This document shows positions 17,266 through 26,114 of a stretch of DNA of 64,000 nucleotides, piece by piece. The position numbers and the translations under genes were made by a program. The DNA comes from Pseudoneobacillus rhizosphaerae. GTDB taxonomy: Bacteria; Bacillota; Bacilli; Bacillales; Cytobacillaceae. The stretch covers positions 1 to 64,000 of the forward strand of contig NZ_CAKJTG010000009.1 of assembly GCF_917563885.1 (NCBI RefSeq), given 5' to 3'. Every line of letters begins with the position of its first letter. Position 1 is the stretch's first letter. Below the pieces are notes generated by a model. That model did no database searches. It was not told the origin of the DNA and worked only from the letters and a program-made list of their open reading frames with translations.

Positions 17266-17300
17266 AAAAAAGAGGGTGACCTGTTAATGGTCATACCCTC
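17266..17300 (-). terminator. Terminator between the dehydrogenase and ablB
   Basis: On the minus strand GAGGG..TGACC pairs with GGTCA..CCCTC (one 2-nt bulge) followed by six U. It may attenuate transcription into ablB and the regulator gene. Confidence 0.75.
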
Positions 17301-17315
17301 CTCTACTTTATTACA

Positions 17316-18734
17316 TTATAACTTAAAGCTTACAAGCTTTACTTCTGTCATTTCTTCAATTGCATATTTAATTCCTTCACGTCCCATACCGCTCAACTTT
17401 ACTCCACCGTATGGCATATGGTCTACACGGAAGGTTGGAATATCATTAATCATAACTCCCCCTACGTTTAATTGCTTAATCGCCTGAAAGGCATGTGGAA
17501 GATTAGATGTATAAACACCTGCTTGTAAACCAAAATCCGAATTATTAACTTCATCAATTGCATCCTCGAACTGCTCAAACGAATTGACATGCACCACTGG
17601 CGCAAATGCCTCCTGACAGGAGATTTTTTCCTCTCGTGGAACATTTAAGAGAATAGTAGGTTTCATCATTCTTGCGCCAGCTTGTGAACCATATGCCACT
17701 TTCGCCCCATTAGCAACCGCTTCTTCAACCCATGATTTTGCCCGCTTTACATCCATTTTTGAAATCATAGCAGAAAGATCTGTTTCTTCATCCAACGGGT
17801 CACCGATTTTAAGTTTCTCTGTCTCTTGTACAAATGCTTCCACAAATGATTGAAAAAGTGATTGATGAACATAGATTCTTTGTATGGAAATACACACTTG
17901 ACCTTGGAAGCTAAATGCCCCCGTTACGACTCGAGGAATTATCGCGTCTATCTTTGTCTTTTCATCTATAATAAGAGCAGAATTGGACCCTAACTCAAGT
18001 GTAACACGCTTTAATCCTGCGTTTTCTTTTATATATTTACCTACAGACGGACTACCAGTAAAAGTAATCATTTTGATACGGTCGTTTTTCATTACCACAT
18101 CACCAACTATTTGGCCACTGCCAGTTACTACATTGAGCACTCCAGAAGGCAAACCTGCTTCGTGAAACAACTCCGCCATTTTATAAGCAGAAAGGGGAGT
18201 TTGACTGGCAGGTTTTAAGACAACCGTATTTCCTGCTGCAAGTGCAGGTCCTACTTTATGTGCCACTAAATTCATTGGAAAGTTAAACGGGGTGATTGCT
18301 GCAATAACCCCAATCGGTTCTCTGATTGTATAGGTGACGCGATTTTCCCCGCCTGGGGCAGCGTCTAAGGGAATCGTTTCGCCATGAATTCTTCTCGCTT
18401 CTTGGGCAGCAAATAAATACGTCATGATGGTTCTTTCTACCTCAGCTCTAGCTGTTTTAATTGGTTTAGCCGCTTCCTTGGCGATGATACGTGCACATTC
18501 TTCCTTTTGTTGTTTTAAAAGAGAAACTACATTTTCTAAAATTTCTGCACGAAAATAAGCAGGGGCTTCTTTCCATTTTATGAATGCTCTTTCTGCAGCT
18601 AAAATGGCCAATTGAACGTGTTCTGCTTCAGCTAAAGAGACTTCTGCAAGATTCTCTCCAGAATAAGGACTTTTCAGCTCATAATATGAGTTAGTTTCTA
18701 TTGTTTTTCCATCAATCCATAAATGCTGTTTCAG
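17316..18734 (-). CDS. Aldehyde dehydrogenase, succinate-semialdehyde type likely
   Basis: An NAD(P)-dependent aldehyde dehydrogenase. Seen: ITPFNFPMN, LKPASQTP, FTGSPSVGKYI, LELGSNSALI with catalytic Glu247, QGQVCISIQR with nucleophile Cys281, and a normal C-terminal PYGGVKLSGMGREG. The first usual start (TTG at 18611) gives 431 residues, lacking the N-terminal strand. The same frame stays open upstream for 41 codons and encodes a normal N-terminus (LWIDGKTIETNSYYELKSPY). It ends at a CTG at 18732-18734 placed 5 bp after GGAGGGG, with no ATG, GTG or TTG available. I take CTG as the start (472 residues). Next to a GABA-type aminotransferase, oxidation of succinate semialdehyde is the likely role. 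Confidence 0.8.
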   Translation of the reverse strand: MKQHLWIDGKTIETNSYYELKSPYSGENLAEVSLAEAEHVQLAILAAERAFIKWKEAPAYFRAEILENVVSLLKQQKEECARIIAKEAAKPIKTARAEVERTIMTYLFAAQEARRIHGETIPLDAAPGGENRVTYTIREPIGVIAAITPFNFPMNLVAHKVGPALAAGNTVVLKPASQTPLSAYKMAELFHEAGLPSGVLNVVTGSGQIVGDVVMKNDRIKMITFTGSPSVGKYIKENAGLKRVTLELGSNSALIIDEKTKIDAIIPRVVTGAFSFQGQVCISIQRIYVHQSLFQSFVEAFVQETEKLKIGDPLDEETDLSAMISKMDVKRAKSWVEEAVANGAKVAYGSQAGARMMKPTILLNVPREEKISCQEAFAPVVHVNSFEQFEDAIDEVNNSDFGLQAGVYTSNLPHAFQAIKQLNVGGVMINDIPTFRVDHMPYGGVKLSGMGREGIKYAIEEMTEVKLVSFKL

Positions 18735-18755
18735 ATTGACCCCTCCTATACAAAT

Positions 18756-20087
18756 TTACTTACAGCTTTCAGAAATAACCTTTTCTAACACATTTAACCC
18801 TTCAGACAGTTGCTCATCTGTAACAACTAAAGGTGTTAACAAACGAATAATGTTTCCATACAGTCCGGCGCTCATAATGATTAATCCATTTTGATGTGCT
18901 GCTTGAATAATTTCTTGTACTAACGCTTTATTTGGATTCCTTCTAGAGGAATCTTCAACGAATTCAATCGCACACATGGCACCAAGTGAACGCACATCGC
19001 CAATTTCCTCATATTTTGCTTGAAGTGGCTGAAATTTTTCTAAAAACATCTCTCCAATTCTCTTAGCTCTTTCTATTAAATCTTCTTCCTCAATCGTTCT
19101 TATTACCTCGAGAGCCGCCACACAGCCTAGTGGGCTGCCACCATAGGTACCACCAATTTCACCAATGTTAGCTGAATCCATTATGTCCGCTCGACCAGTT
19201 ACTGCACTAATTGGTAAACCTGCTCCGATTGATTTGGACATTGTCATTAAATCTGGTATCACATCAAAATGTTCTGAAGCAAACATTTTACCCGTACGAC
19301 CAAATCCTGTTTGTACTTCATCCGCAATAAAAAGAATCCCGTGTTGCTCACAAAGTGCCTTTACCCCTTGAACAAATCGTTTAGATGGAATGACGAAGCC
19401 ACCTTCCCCTTGGACTGGCTCCATAATAATGGCAGCAACTTCTTCTGGAGGTACTTCACTAAGGAAGAATGTCTCGAATTTTTTTAGCAATTGATGATCT
19501 TGCTGTTCAGCTGTTAAGCCATCACCTCGGTAATAGTAAGGAAATGGCCATTTATACGTATCAGGAACAAATGGTCCAAATTCATATTTATAGGGCTTAA
19601 CCTTACTTGTTAAGCTCATTGCCATATACGTTCTTCCGTGAAAACCTCTTTCAAAAGATATAATCGCCTTCCTACCTGTATACTTTCTTGCAATTTTAAC
19701 AGCATTTTCTACAGCCTCTGCGCCACTATTTAAGAAAAACGTCTTTTTAGGATGGTCCCCTGGTGTGATCTCATTTAATTTCTCTGCAAGCTGAACATAA
19801 GGCTCATACATCATTACATGGAAGCAAGGGTGTAAATAGCTATCAATTTGCTTATGCAGTGCATCAACCACACGTTTTGGGCAATGACCGGTATTTAATG
19901 AACCAATAGCCCCCGCGAAATCAAGAAATGTATTGCCATCAACATCTGTGAGAAGGGCTCCATCCCCTTTTACAGCAAATGTTTTGATTGTATTAAACGG
20001 ACCTCTCGGAACACTCATTTCTTTCCGTTCCAATAGTTCCTTTGCTTTCGGGCCAGGAATTTCAGTTTTCAGTTGTATATATGCCAT
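18756..20087 (-). CDS. Class III aminotransferase, 4-aminobutyrate type
   Basis: A 443-residue PLP enzyme of aminotransferase class III. Seen: NSGAEAVENAVKIARKYTGR, RGFHGRTYMAMSLTSK, IMEPVQGEGGF, FIADEVQTGFGRTGK and the PLP-lysine block MSKSIGAGLP, all close to GabT-type 4-aminobutyrate transaminases. It has an N-terminal EIPGPKAKELLERKE segment common in GabT. It lies 21 bp upstream of the aldehyde dehydrogenase gene, an arrangement like gabT-gabD. In this locus its substrate is probably 4-aminobutyrate released by the M20 deacetylase; beta-lysine derivatives are an alternative. Confidence 0.82.
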   Translation of the reverse strand: MAYIQLKTEIPGPKAKELLERKEMSVPRGPFNTIKTFAVKGDGALLTDVDGNTFLDFAGAIGSLNTGHCPKRVVDALHKQIDSYLHPCFHVMMYEPYVQLAEKLNEITPGDHPKKTFFLNSGAEAVENAVKIARKYTGRKAIISFERGFHGRTYMAMSLTSKVKPYKYEFGPFVPDTYKWPFPYYYRGDGLTAEQQDHQLLKKFETFFLSEVPPEEVAAIIMEPVQGEGGFVIPSKRFVQGVKALCEQHGILFIADEVQTGFGRTGKMFASEHFDVIPDLMTMSKSIGAGLPISAVTGRADIMDSANIGEIGGTYGGSPLGCVAALEVIRTIEEEDLIERAKRIGEMFLEKFQPLQAKYEEIGDVRSLGAMCAIEFVEDSSRRNPNKALVQEIIQAAHQNGLIIMSAGLYGNIIRLLTPLVVTDEQLSEGLNVLEKVISESCK

Positions 20088-20105
20088 TTAACAACACCCT
20101 TTCGT

Positions 20106-21371
20106 CTATTCCGCTACTCCGCACCAATCTAGAAGACAATAGGCAATAATTTCAGCTGCTGCAAACATATCCTCTAACACGATATATTCATTCGAGTGAT
20201 GGGCTACCTCGGTCACACCCGGACCAAATACGACTACTGGGGTATTACTTACACTGGATAATATACCTCCATCTGTACCCCATGGAGATGCTTCAATAAT
20301 AGGTGGCTGATGTTTAACTTCTATGAAACCTTGAGTGAGACATTCCATTAATGGATGGTCATTTTCTACACTACCAGGCAGCCATCTTCCACCAAACCAT
20401 TCGATGGTTGGTGAATGCTCCTTAAACCAGCTATCTTGTTGGCATAGAGCTTTAAGACAATCTTCCATATCCTTTTGAGCATTTTCCATAATTTCATCAG
20501 GTGCCACGCCCATTCTTCCTTCTATTGTAGCAATATCTGGGACAGAGGAAGGCCATTCACCACTTTGAATTTTACCTATATTGATAGGAATGGGGATAGG
20601 AATCGATTTATATAAGGGATCCGATATTCGAGCATTTCTATCTTTCTCTAATTGAAGTAAACTCTGAATGACTAGCATCATTTTTTCAATGGCACTTACT
20701 CCTTCATATCTCGTACCACCATGTGCCCCTTTTCCTTTGACAGAGATCCGGAACCACATCGATCCCTGTTGCTTCGGAAACAATTTCATATTAGTAGGTT
20801 CGGGAATGATGGCACCATCTGCCTTATACCCCCTAAGGACTGCTGCAAGTGTTCCTGCTCCGCCACTTTCTTCTTCAATGACACTTTGAAAAATGACATC
20901 GCCCTTTAATTTGATTTTATTGGCGATCAACGATTCCATCGCAAATAATAAGGCAACATTTCCACCCTTCATATCCGTTGTTCCTCTTCCGAACAGCCTT
21001 CCACCTTGGATATGTCCACTAAACGGATCATCCTTCCATGTTTGATAGTCGCCTGGTGGGACGACATCAATATGCCCGTTTAATATTATCGATTTACCGC
21101 CACCTTCCCCTTTTAAAACGGCAACCAGATTCGGATTTCCTTTAAAGTCCTTTCGATCTGAAAAAAAAGCTGGATGCTCAAATAGGGAAGCTTGACCAAT
21201 CTCCCAAATATCAAGCTCTAAACCTAGTTGACGACATTTTTCAATTACAATCGCCTGTGCAATACTCTCTTTCCCTCTTGTACTATCCTCTTGAACAAGC
21301 TTTTGAAGCAACCTCGCCCCTCGAGCACGATTATCCTTCAACCATTCCCTCACCAATAACTTTTGCATCAT
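20106..21371 (-). CDS. yodQ: M20 family deacetylase (YodQ type)
   Basis: A 421-residue M20 metallohydrolase of the ArgE/DapE/YodQ group. Seen: metal ligands in LNGHIDVVPPGD, GRGTTDMKGG and EEESGGAGTL, the dimerisation domain around FRISVKGKGAHGG, and the C-terminal GPGVTEVAHHSNEY His. Members remove acyl groups from amino compounds. Given the acetyltransferase in the same cluster, it probably removes the acetyl group once the carbon chain has been shortened, giving 4-aminobutyrate. AAGGAG lies upstream of the paired ATGs. It is 18 bp upstream of the aminotransferase gene. Confidence 0.82.
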   Translation of the reverse strand: MMQKLLVREWLKDNRARGARLLQKLVQEDSTRGKESIAQAIVIEKCRQLGLELDIWEIGQASLFEHPAFFSDRKDFKGNPNLVAVLKGEGGGKSIILNGHIDVVPPGDYQTWKDDPFSGHIQGGRLFGRGTTDMKGGNVALLFAMESLIANKIKLKGDVIFQSVIEEESGGAGTLAAVLRGYKADGAIIPEPTNMKLFPKQQGSMWFRISVKGKGAHGGTRYEGVSAIEKMMLVIQSLLQLEKDRNARISDPLYKSIPIPIPINIGKIQSGEWPSSVPDIATIEGRMGVAPDEIMENAQKDMEDCLKALCQQDSWFKEHSPTIEWFGGRWLPGSVENDHPLMECLTQGFIEVKHQPPIIEASPWGTDGGILSSVSNTPVVVFGPGVTEVAHHSNEYIVLEDMFAAAEIIAYCLLDWCGVAE

Positions 21372-21457
21372 AGGCGCCCCACTCCTTATGGATTCTTTAG
21401 CACTCTAAAGCGCAGCGGGACTGTCCCCGGTTGCTTTAAAGGGTTAAAGAGTATCAG

Positions 21458-22123
21458 CTAGTATTCTATTTTTCTGATGGATTCGGTGACTTTAACTTCA
21501 CATCCGGTCAGTTTTGTAACCTCTTGGATGGTGTTGGGTAGAAATACTTCGGTTAGTACTAACCCAGTGGTAGTCACCTCAAACACCCCTAATTCAGTAA
21601 TAATCATGTCTACACATTTAGCAGATGTTAAGGGTAGCGTACACCTGGATACAATTTTCGAGCTTCCATTTTTATCAAAATGGTTCATCACGACAATGAC
21701 CTTTTTAGCTTTTTGGGCGAGCTCCATCGCACCACCCATTCCAGGAACTTTTTTTCCTGGGACAATCCAATTGGCTAAATCACCATACTGACTAACTTGT
21801 AGTGCTCCTAGAATCGTGACATCAATTCTTCCACGCCTAATCATCCCGAAGGCGACTGCACTGTCACAGTATGAGGCCCCATCTCGTATAGTCACAGGGA
21901 ATCCACCTGCGTTACACAAATTTTCATCCTCTTCCCCCAGCTCCGGACTTTGGCCCATGCCCACAATTCCGTTTTCAGCATGGAACATCACATTTAGATG
22001 ACTTGGAAGATGATTAGGTACTAGGGATGGAATACCAATCCCTAGATTCACCACCATCCCATTTTGAATCTCTTCTGAAGCCCTTTTTGCCATTCGATTG
22101 CGAATATCTATTCCCATGCCCAT
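21458..22123 (-). CDS. yodR: Acetate/acetoacetate-type CoA-transferase, subunit B
   Basis: A ~221-residue beta subunit of family I CoA-transferase. Seen: VVNLGIGIPSLVPNHL and MFHAENGIVGMG, whose Glu is the catalytic residue carrying CoA, and IVPGKKVPGMGGAMELAQKA. Works with the A subunit to move CoA between an acyl-CoA and a keto acid. The start overlaps the end of subunit A; the ATG at 22123 lies 10 bp after GGAG, while a TTG two codons earlier is only 4 bp away. The pair matches yodR-yodS of the B. subtilis kamA operon; the substrate is inferred to be a beta-lysine-derived 3-oxo acid. Confidence 0.85.
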   Translation of the reverse strand: MGMGIDIRNRMAKRASEEIQNGMVVNLGIGIPSLVPNHLPSHLNVMFHAENGIVGMGQSPELGEEDENLCNAGGFPVTIRDGASYCDSAVAFGMIRRGRIDVTILGALQVSQYGDLANWIVPGKKVPGMGGAMELAQKAKKVIVVMNHFDKNGSSKIVSRCTLPLTSAKCVDMIITELGVFEVTTTGLVLTEVFLPNTIQEVTKLTGCEVKVTESIRKIEY

Positions 22124-22800
22124 TTCCAATTCACTCCTTTAGATGGAATGACATAATCGACAAATACCCCTGGTGTCATGATTTCATCCGGATTCAAACT
22201 TCCTAATGGAACGATTTCTTCTACTTCTGCAATCGTAATATCTCCTGCCATCGCTACTAATGGATTCGTATTTCTAGCACTTTTGTCATAAATTAAATTT
22301 CCATACGGGTCTGCTTTTTTTGCAAATACGATGGAAACTTCTGCAGTTAATGCTGTTTCAATTAAATATTCCTTATTATTTAAGATGAAACGTGGTTTGC
22401 CAGCTGACACCATTTCATTGTCCATGCCTATATCGGCTAAGATAGCTCCAAGTCCTACCCCACCAGCTCGAATTCTTTCAGCTAAGATGCCTTGAGGTGA
22501 AAATTCTACTTCCATTTTCCCCTCATTCATTAATTTTCCAGCTACAGGATTGGATCCAATATGGGAGGCGATCACCTTTTTGGCACGACCTAGACTAACG
22601 ATCTTCCCTATTCCAATATGAGGAAAACCAGTATCATTTCCAATTAATACTAACTCTTTCACATTTTTTTCAATGATGGCATCGATTAGCGATGGAGGAG
22701 ATCCAACACCCCCAAAACCTCCAAACATAAGGGACATTCCATCATGGAAAAAGGGCATTACCTTTTCTAAATTGGTTAATTTTCCAAACAACTTTTCCAT
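22108..22800 (-). CDS. yodS: Acetate/acetoacetate-type CoA-transferase, subunit A
   Basis: A 230-residue alpha subunit of family I CoA-transferase. The N-terminal glycine-rich signature LMFGGFGGVGSPPSLIDAII is at about 24-43; LIGNDTGFPHIGIG and EFSPQGILAERIRAGGVGLG follow as in ScoA/AtoD-like subunits. It overlaps subunit B by a few codons, ensuring coupled translation, and is 2 bp downstream of an aminotransferase gene. GAGG lies 7 bp upstream of the ATG. The two subunits make one enzyme in the beta-lysine pathway. Confidence 0.87.
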   Translation of the reverse strand: MEKLFGKLTNLEKVMPFFHDGMSLMFGGFGGVGSPPSLIDAIIEKNVKELVLIGNDTGFPHIGIGKIVSLGRAKKVIASHIGSNPVAGKLMNEGKMEVEFSPQGILAERIRAGGVGLGAILADIGMDNEMVSAGKPRFILNNKEYLIETALTAEVSIVFAKKADPYGNLIYDKSARNTNPLVAMAGDITIAEVEEIVPLGSLNPDEIMTPGVFVDYVIPSKGVNWKWAWE

Positions 22801-22802
22801 TC

Positions 22803-24155
22803 CTATACCTCGCCTTGGTTTGTCAGATTGGCCTCAATAAAATCTTGTAATGTCTTTCTTAACAGTCGTGTTAATTCTTCCATTTCTCGTTTTGTAATTG
22901 TCAATGGTGGTGAAATAATTACTGCATCCCCATGAATCCCATCTATACCTGCACCGGCAGGATAAATTAATAAGCCATTCCTTTGTGCTAATTCAACTAA
23001 TTCTTTGGTGAGCTGCATGTTCCGTGGAAATGGTACTTTTCGCTCCCGATTTTGGACAAATTCTATTCCGAGAAGAAGACCTTTCCCACGGATGTCTCCG
23101 ATTATTTCAAATTCATTTTTTAACTTTTCTAGCTGATTACGTAGATAATACCCCTTTGACTCTACTTCCTTGATAATCTCATTTTTTTCTAAGTATTCTA
23201 AAACAGCCAGTGACACGGCGCAGGTTTGCGGATTGGCACTTAAGGTGTGACCACTCATCACGATCTTTGAACCATTAAGAATGGGCTCCATCACATGATC
23301 ACTAACTAAGGCTGCAGCAATAGATGCATAACCAGCCCCCATCCCTTTACCTAAAGCAACAATATCTGGAATAACTCCCCAATGTTCCATGGATAGTACT
23401 TTACCGGTACGACCAAAGCCTGTCATAACTTCATCTGCTATAAAAAGGATTTCATTTCGTTCACATATTTCTTTAATTTTATGAAAATAACCTTGAGGAG
23501 GGGCTATTGCTGCACCCGCGGCTCCAATTACTGGTTCAGCAATAAAAGCAGCAATATTATTGGCTCCAACCCGATTGATGACTGTTTCTAATTCTCCTGC
23601 ACATAAGTATTCGCATCCCGGAGCCTCGAGATTGTAAGGGCAACGGTAACAATAAGGTGGATGGATAACCGGAAAATCCTGAAGAAGGGGGATAAATCTT
23701 GCCCGTCGCCCCGCATGCCCTGATAAGGACAGAGCTCCTAATGTAATCCCGTGGTAACTTACCCAACGTGAGAGCACCTTCGTTTTCGTTTTTATCCCTT
23801 TCTCTTGCCAATATTGGATGGCAATTTTCATGGCGGTCTCGGTTGCTTCCGAGCCACTATTCACGAAAAAACTCCAATTTAAGTCACCCATTGTCATTTC
23901 AGCTATTTTAGCAGCAAGTTTTTCAGCTGCTTCACTCGTAAATTGAGAACGATAGACAAATGATACTCGTTTTGCCTGGGCATTCATTGCTTCAATAATC
24001 TCCTCTACCCCATGGCCAATATTGGCCGTGACTGCACCTGAGGAGGCATCTAAATATTTTTTTCCATCAAGGTCGTACAAATAGACCCCTTTCCCGTAGT
24101 CAATAACAGGATAATTCGCATCTAACATCGGTTTTATTAAATAGGATTCCTCCAC
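22803..24155 (-). CDS. yodT: Class III aminotransferase (YodT type)
   Basis: A 450-residue PLP-dependent class III aminotransferase like YodT of the kamA operon. Seen: YGKGVYLYDLDGKKYLDASS, FFVNSGSEATETAMKIA, SYHGITLGALSLSGH, FIADEVMTGFGRTGK and ALGKGMGAGYASIAA with the PLP lysine. Probably removes the 3-amino group of acetyl-beta-lysine (or its CoA ester). The start is placed at a GTG with GGGGTG 5 bp upstream, giving the expected MEESYLIKP N-terminus; a TTG nine codons earlier has no site. First gene of the yodT-yodS-yodR-yodQ unit. Confidence 0.85.
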   Translation of the reverse strand: MEESYLIKPMLDANYPVIDYGKGVYLYDLDGKKYLDASSGAVTANIGHGVEEIIEAMNAQAKRVSFVYRSQFTSEAAEKLAAKIAEMTMGDLNWSFFVNSGSEATETAMKIAIQYWQEKGIKTKTKVLSRWVSYHGITLGALSLSGHAGRRARFIPLLQDFPVIHPPYCYRCPYNLEAPGCEYLCAGELETVINRVGANNIAAFIAEPVIGAAGAAIAPPQGYFHKIKEICERNEILFIADEVMTGFGRTGKVLSMEHWGVIPDIVALGKGMGAGYASIAAALVSDHVMEPILNGSKIVMSGHTLSANPQTCAVSLAVLEYLEKNEIIKEVESKGYYLRNQLEKLKNEFEIIGDIRGKGLLLGIEFVQNRERKVPFPRNMQLTKELVELAQRNGLLIYPAGAGIDGIHGDAVIISPPLTITKREMEELTRLLRKTLQDFIEANLTNQGEV

Positions 24156-24190
24156 TATTACACCCCATCTCAAAATGGACAATATAGTAG

Positions 24191-24198
24191 ATTATATG
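24191..24198 (-). promoter_or_regulatory. Possible -10 element upstream of yodT
   Basis: CATATAAT on the minus strand, 36 bp upstream of the start, fits a sigma-E type -10 or a TATAAT box. No convincing -35 was found, and no sigma-54 motif is present on this strand in the gap to 24408. Confidence 0.25.
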
Positions 24199-24365
24199 AA
24201 TTATAGTGATAATACTTTCTCGAAAGGTTAGAAATAAGTGAAAGTTCTCATTAAGTAGAAGCTTTGGCTACTTTCTTGAGACCACTTGCTTGGAATATGA
24301 GCGCTGATGGGTTCAAATGGAGCTCTTTTGGTACCGCTTTCCACATTTTTTTCTGCTCACGGGCA

Positions 24366-24395
24366 CAAAAAAACCGAACCAACAAAATGTTGATT
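24366..24395 (-). terminator. Terminator of the FAD-dependent gene
   Basis: AATCAACA pairs with TGTTGGTT around a short loop on the minus strand; CGG and seven U follow. Confidence 0.6.
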
Positions 24396-24408
24396 CAGTA
24401 GTAAATGA

Positions 24409-25875
24409 TTAAATATAAACTTCCTCTTTTTGCACTTCTTCTGCAGATTTTCGAACAATATCTCGAGCAATCCAGACACCACAAGCACCTGCTTGAGCAA
24501 GTCCTCTTGTAATACCCGCACCATCTCCACCAACATACAATCCATCGATTTCTGATTCAAAACGATCATTTAAGATTGGTCTAGCCGAATAGAATTTTGC
24601 CTCTACACCATAAAATAATGTGTGTTCGGATGCTATTCCAGGGGTTACATGATTTAATGCCTCCGTCATCTCAATTAAACTTTTTAAAGTATTATATGGT
24701 AAAACTAACCCTAAATCTCCTGGTACCGCTTCCTTCATCGTTGGCTCGATAAAGCCTTCCTTAATTCGGTTGACAGTTGACCTTCTACCTTTTAGTATAT
24801 CACCATATTTTTGCACAATAAGTCCTCCATTAGACAAGCTATTTGCTAATCTAGAAATCTCATGTGCATACTCATTTGGACGATCAAACGGTTCCGAGAA
24901 GGTATGTGATACGAGCAAGGCGAAATTGGTATTCGGGCTACCTAATTTCGGATCTTTATAGGCATGTCCATTAGCTAGCATAATACCAGAATGGTTCTCT
25001 ACTACTACATGCCCTGAAGGATTACTACAGAACGTTCTAACACGCGTCCCGACTGAAGTATTAAAGACAAATTTACCTTCATATAAATGCTCGTTAATTT
25101 CCTGCATGACCACATTTGAGGTTTCGACCCTTACACCGATGTCGACTTGATTGTTTTGCATACGTAAACGACGTGATCTAAACAAATCACCCAACCATTT
25201 CGAGCCATCACGACCAGGAGTAATCACGACCTTTTCAGCAAATACCTTTTGATCATTTTTTAATAAGATTCCTTTTATTTGTAAACCGTCAGATGATTTT
25301 TCTGTAATAATATCTTCTACTTCTTTTTTGAAAACCATATCTACTTTATCTTTTAAATATTCAAAGATACTTTGTAAAATTTGTAGATTTTGTTCTGTTC
25401 CTAAATGTCTCACTTGCGCACGTAAAAGCTTTAATCCTGCTGCATACCCTCTTCGTTCAATATCTTTTACTTCATCCGTTAAGGGATCTGTAATACTTTT
25501 GGTTGCTCCATGATCCAAATTAATTTGATCAACATATTTTATAAGTTCAATGACTTCGGAATTGGATAAATAATCTGTCATCCAACCTCCAAATTCACTT
25601 GTAATATTAAATTTACCATCAGAATATGCCCCTGCTCCACCAAACCCATTAGTAATTGAACAAGCAGGTAAACAACCTGCAAATTCCTTTCGTCCAGCTG
25701 CAGGAGGACATTTATCAATTTTTTTTTGAAGAATTGGGCAATTTCTTTTATAAATGTCATGACCCTTATCTATTAATAGCACCTTCGCTTTAGGCATTTT
25801 TAAGGTTAATTCATAGCAAGTAAAAATACCGGCTGGACCAGCACCTACTACAATAACATCATAATTTGTATTCAT
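24409..25875 (-). CDS. FAD-dependent dehydrogenase (COG2509-like)
   Basis: A 488-residue flavoprotein. The N-terminal dinucleotide-binding motif is VVGAGPAGIFTCYEL at 9-23. CPPAAGRKEFAGCLPACS carries several cysteines followed by NGFGGAGAYSDGKFNI, and the C-terminal FAD block is LYVGGDGAGITRGLAQAGA. This is the pattern of uncharacterised FAD-dependent dehydrogenases. The substrate is unknown. It is transcribed alone, with GGGGGA upstream of the ATG, and has no clear link to the lysine locus downstream. Confidence 0.8.
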   Translation of the reverse strand: MNTNYDVIVVGAGPAGIFTCYELTLKMPKAKVLLIDKGHDIYKRNCPILQKKIDKCPPAAGRKEFAGCLPACSITNGFGGAGAYSDGKFNITSEFGGWMTDYLSNSEVIELIKYVDQINLDHGATKSITDPLTDEVKDIERRGYAAGLKLLRAQVRHLGTEQNLQILQSIFEYLKDKVDMVFKKEVEDIITEKSSDGLQIKGILLKNDQKVFAEKVVITPGRDGSKWLGDLFRSRRLRMQNNQVDIGVRVETSNVVMQEINEHLYEGKFVFNTSVGTRVRTFCSNPSGHVVVENHSGIMLANGHAYKDPKLGSPNTNFALLVSHTFSEPFDRPNEYAHEISRLANSLSNGGLIVQKYGDILKGRRSTVNRIKEGFIEPTMKEAVPGDLGLVLPYNTLKSLIEMTEALNHVTPGIASEHTLFYGVEAKFYSARPILNDRFESEIDGLYVGGDGAGITRGLAQAGACGVWIARDIVRKSAEEVQKEEVYI

Positions 25876-26114
25876 TGAAATTCCCCCTTAATTGCATTCC
25901 GCTATTTCCATTGGTAAATATATCAGAAAATAGCAAAGGGGTCAATAAAAATACGAACATTATGAACGGAATCTTACTAATCGTTCGATATTTTAATTTC
26001 AACTTACATTTTCAGTAATATATATTTTCTATTCATTTAGTATTATCCTTTAAGAGCCAACCCTTTTAAGCTACAATAAATAGATAGCTAAAAAAATCTA
26101 AAGGTGTGAAATAT

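Noticed and set aside
23557..23811. 84-codon frame in another phase within yodT
   Set aside because: Lies wholly inside a strongly conserved gene and has no initiation signals.
24264..24279. TTGGCTACTTTCTTGA, a sigma-54-like sequence
   Set aside because: It is on the plus strand, pointing away from yodT toward the end of the convergent FAD gene, and the -12 element is TTGA, not TTGC.
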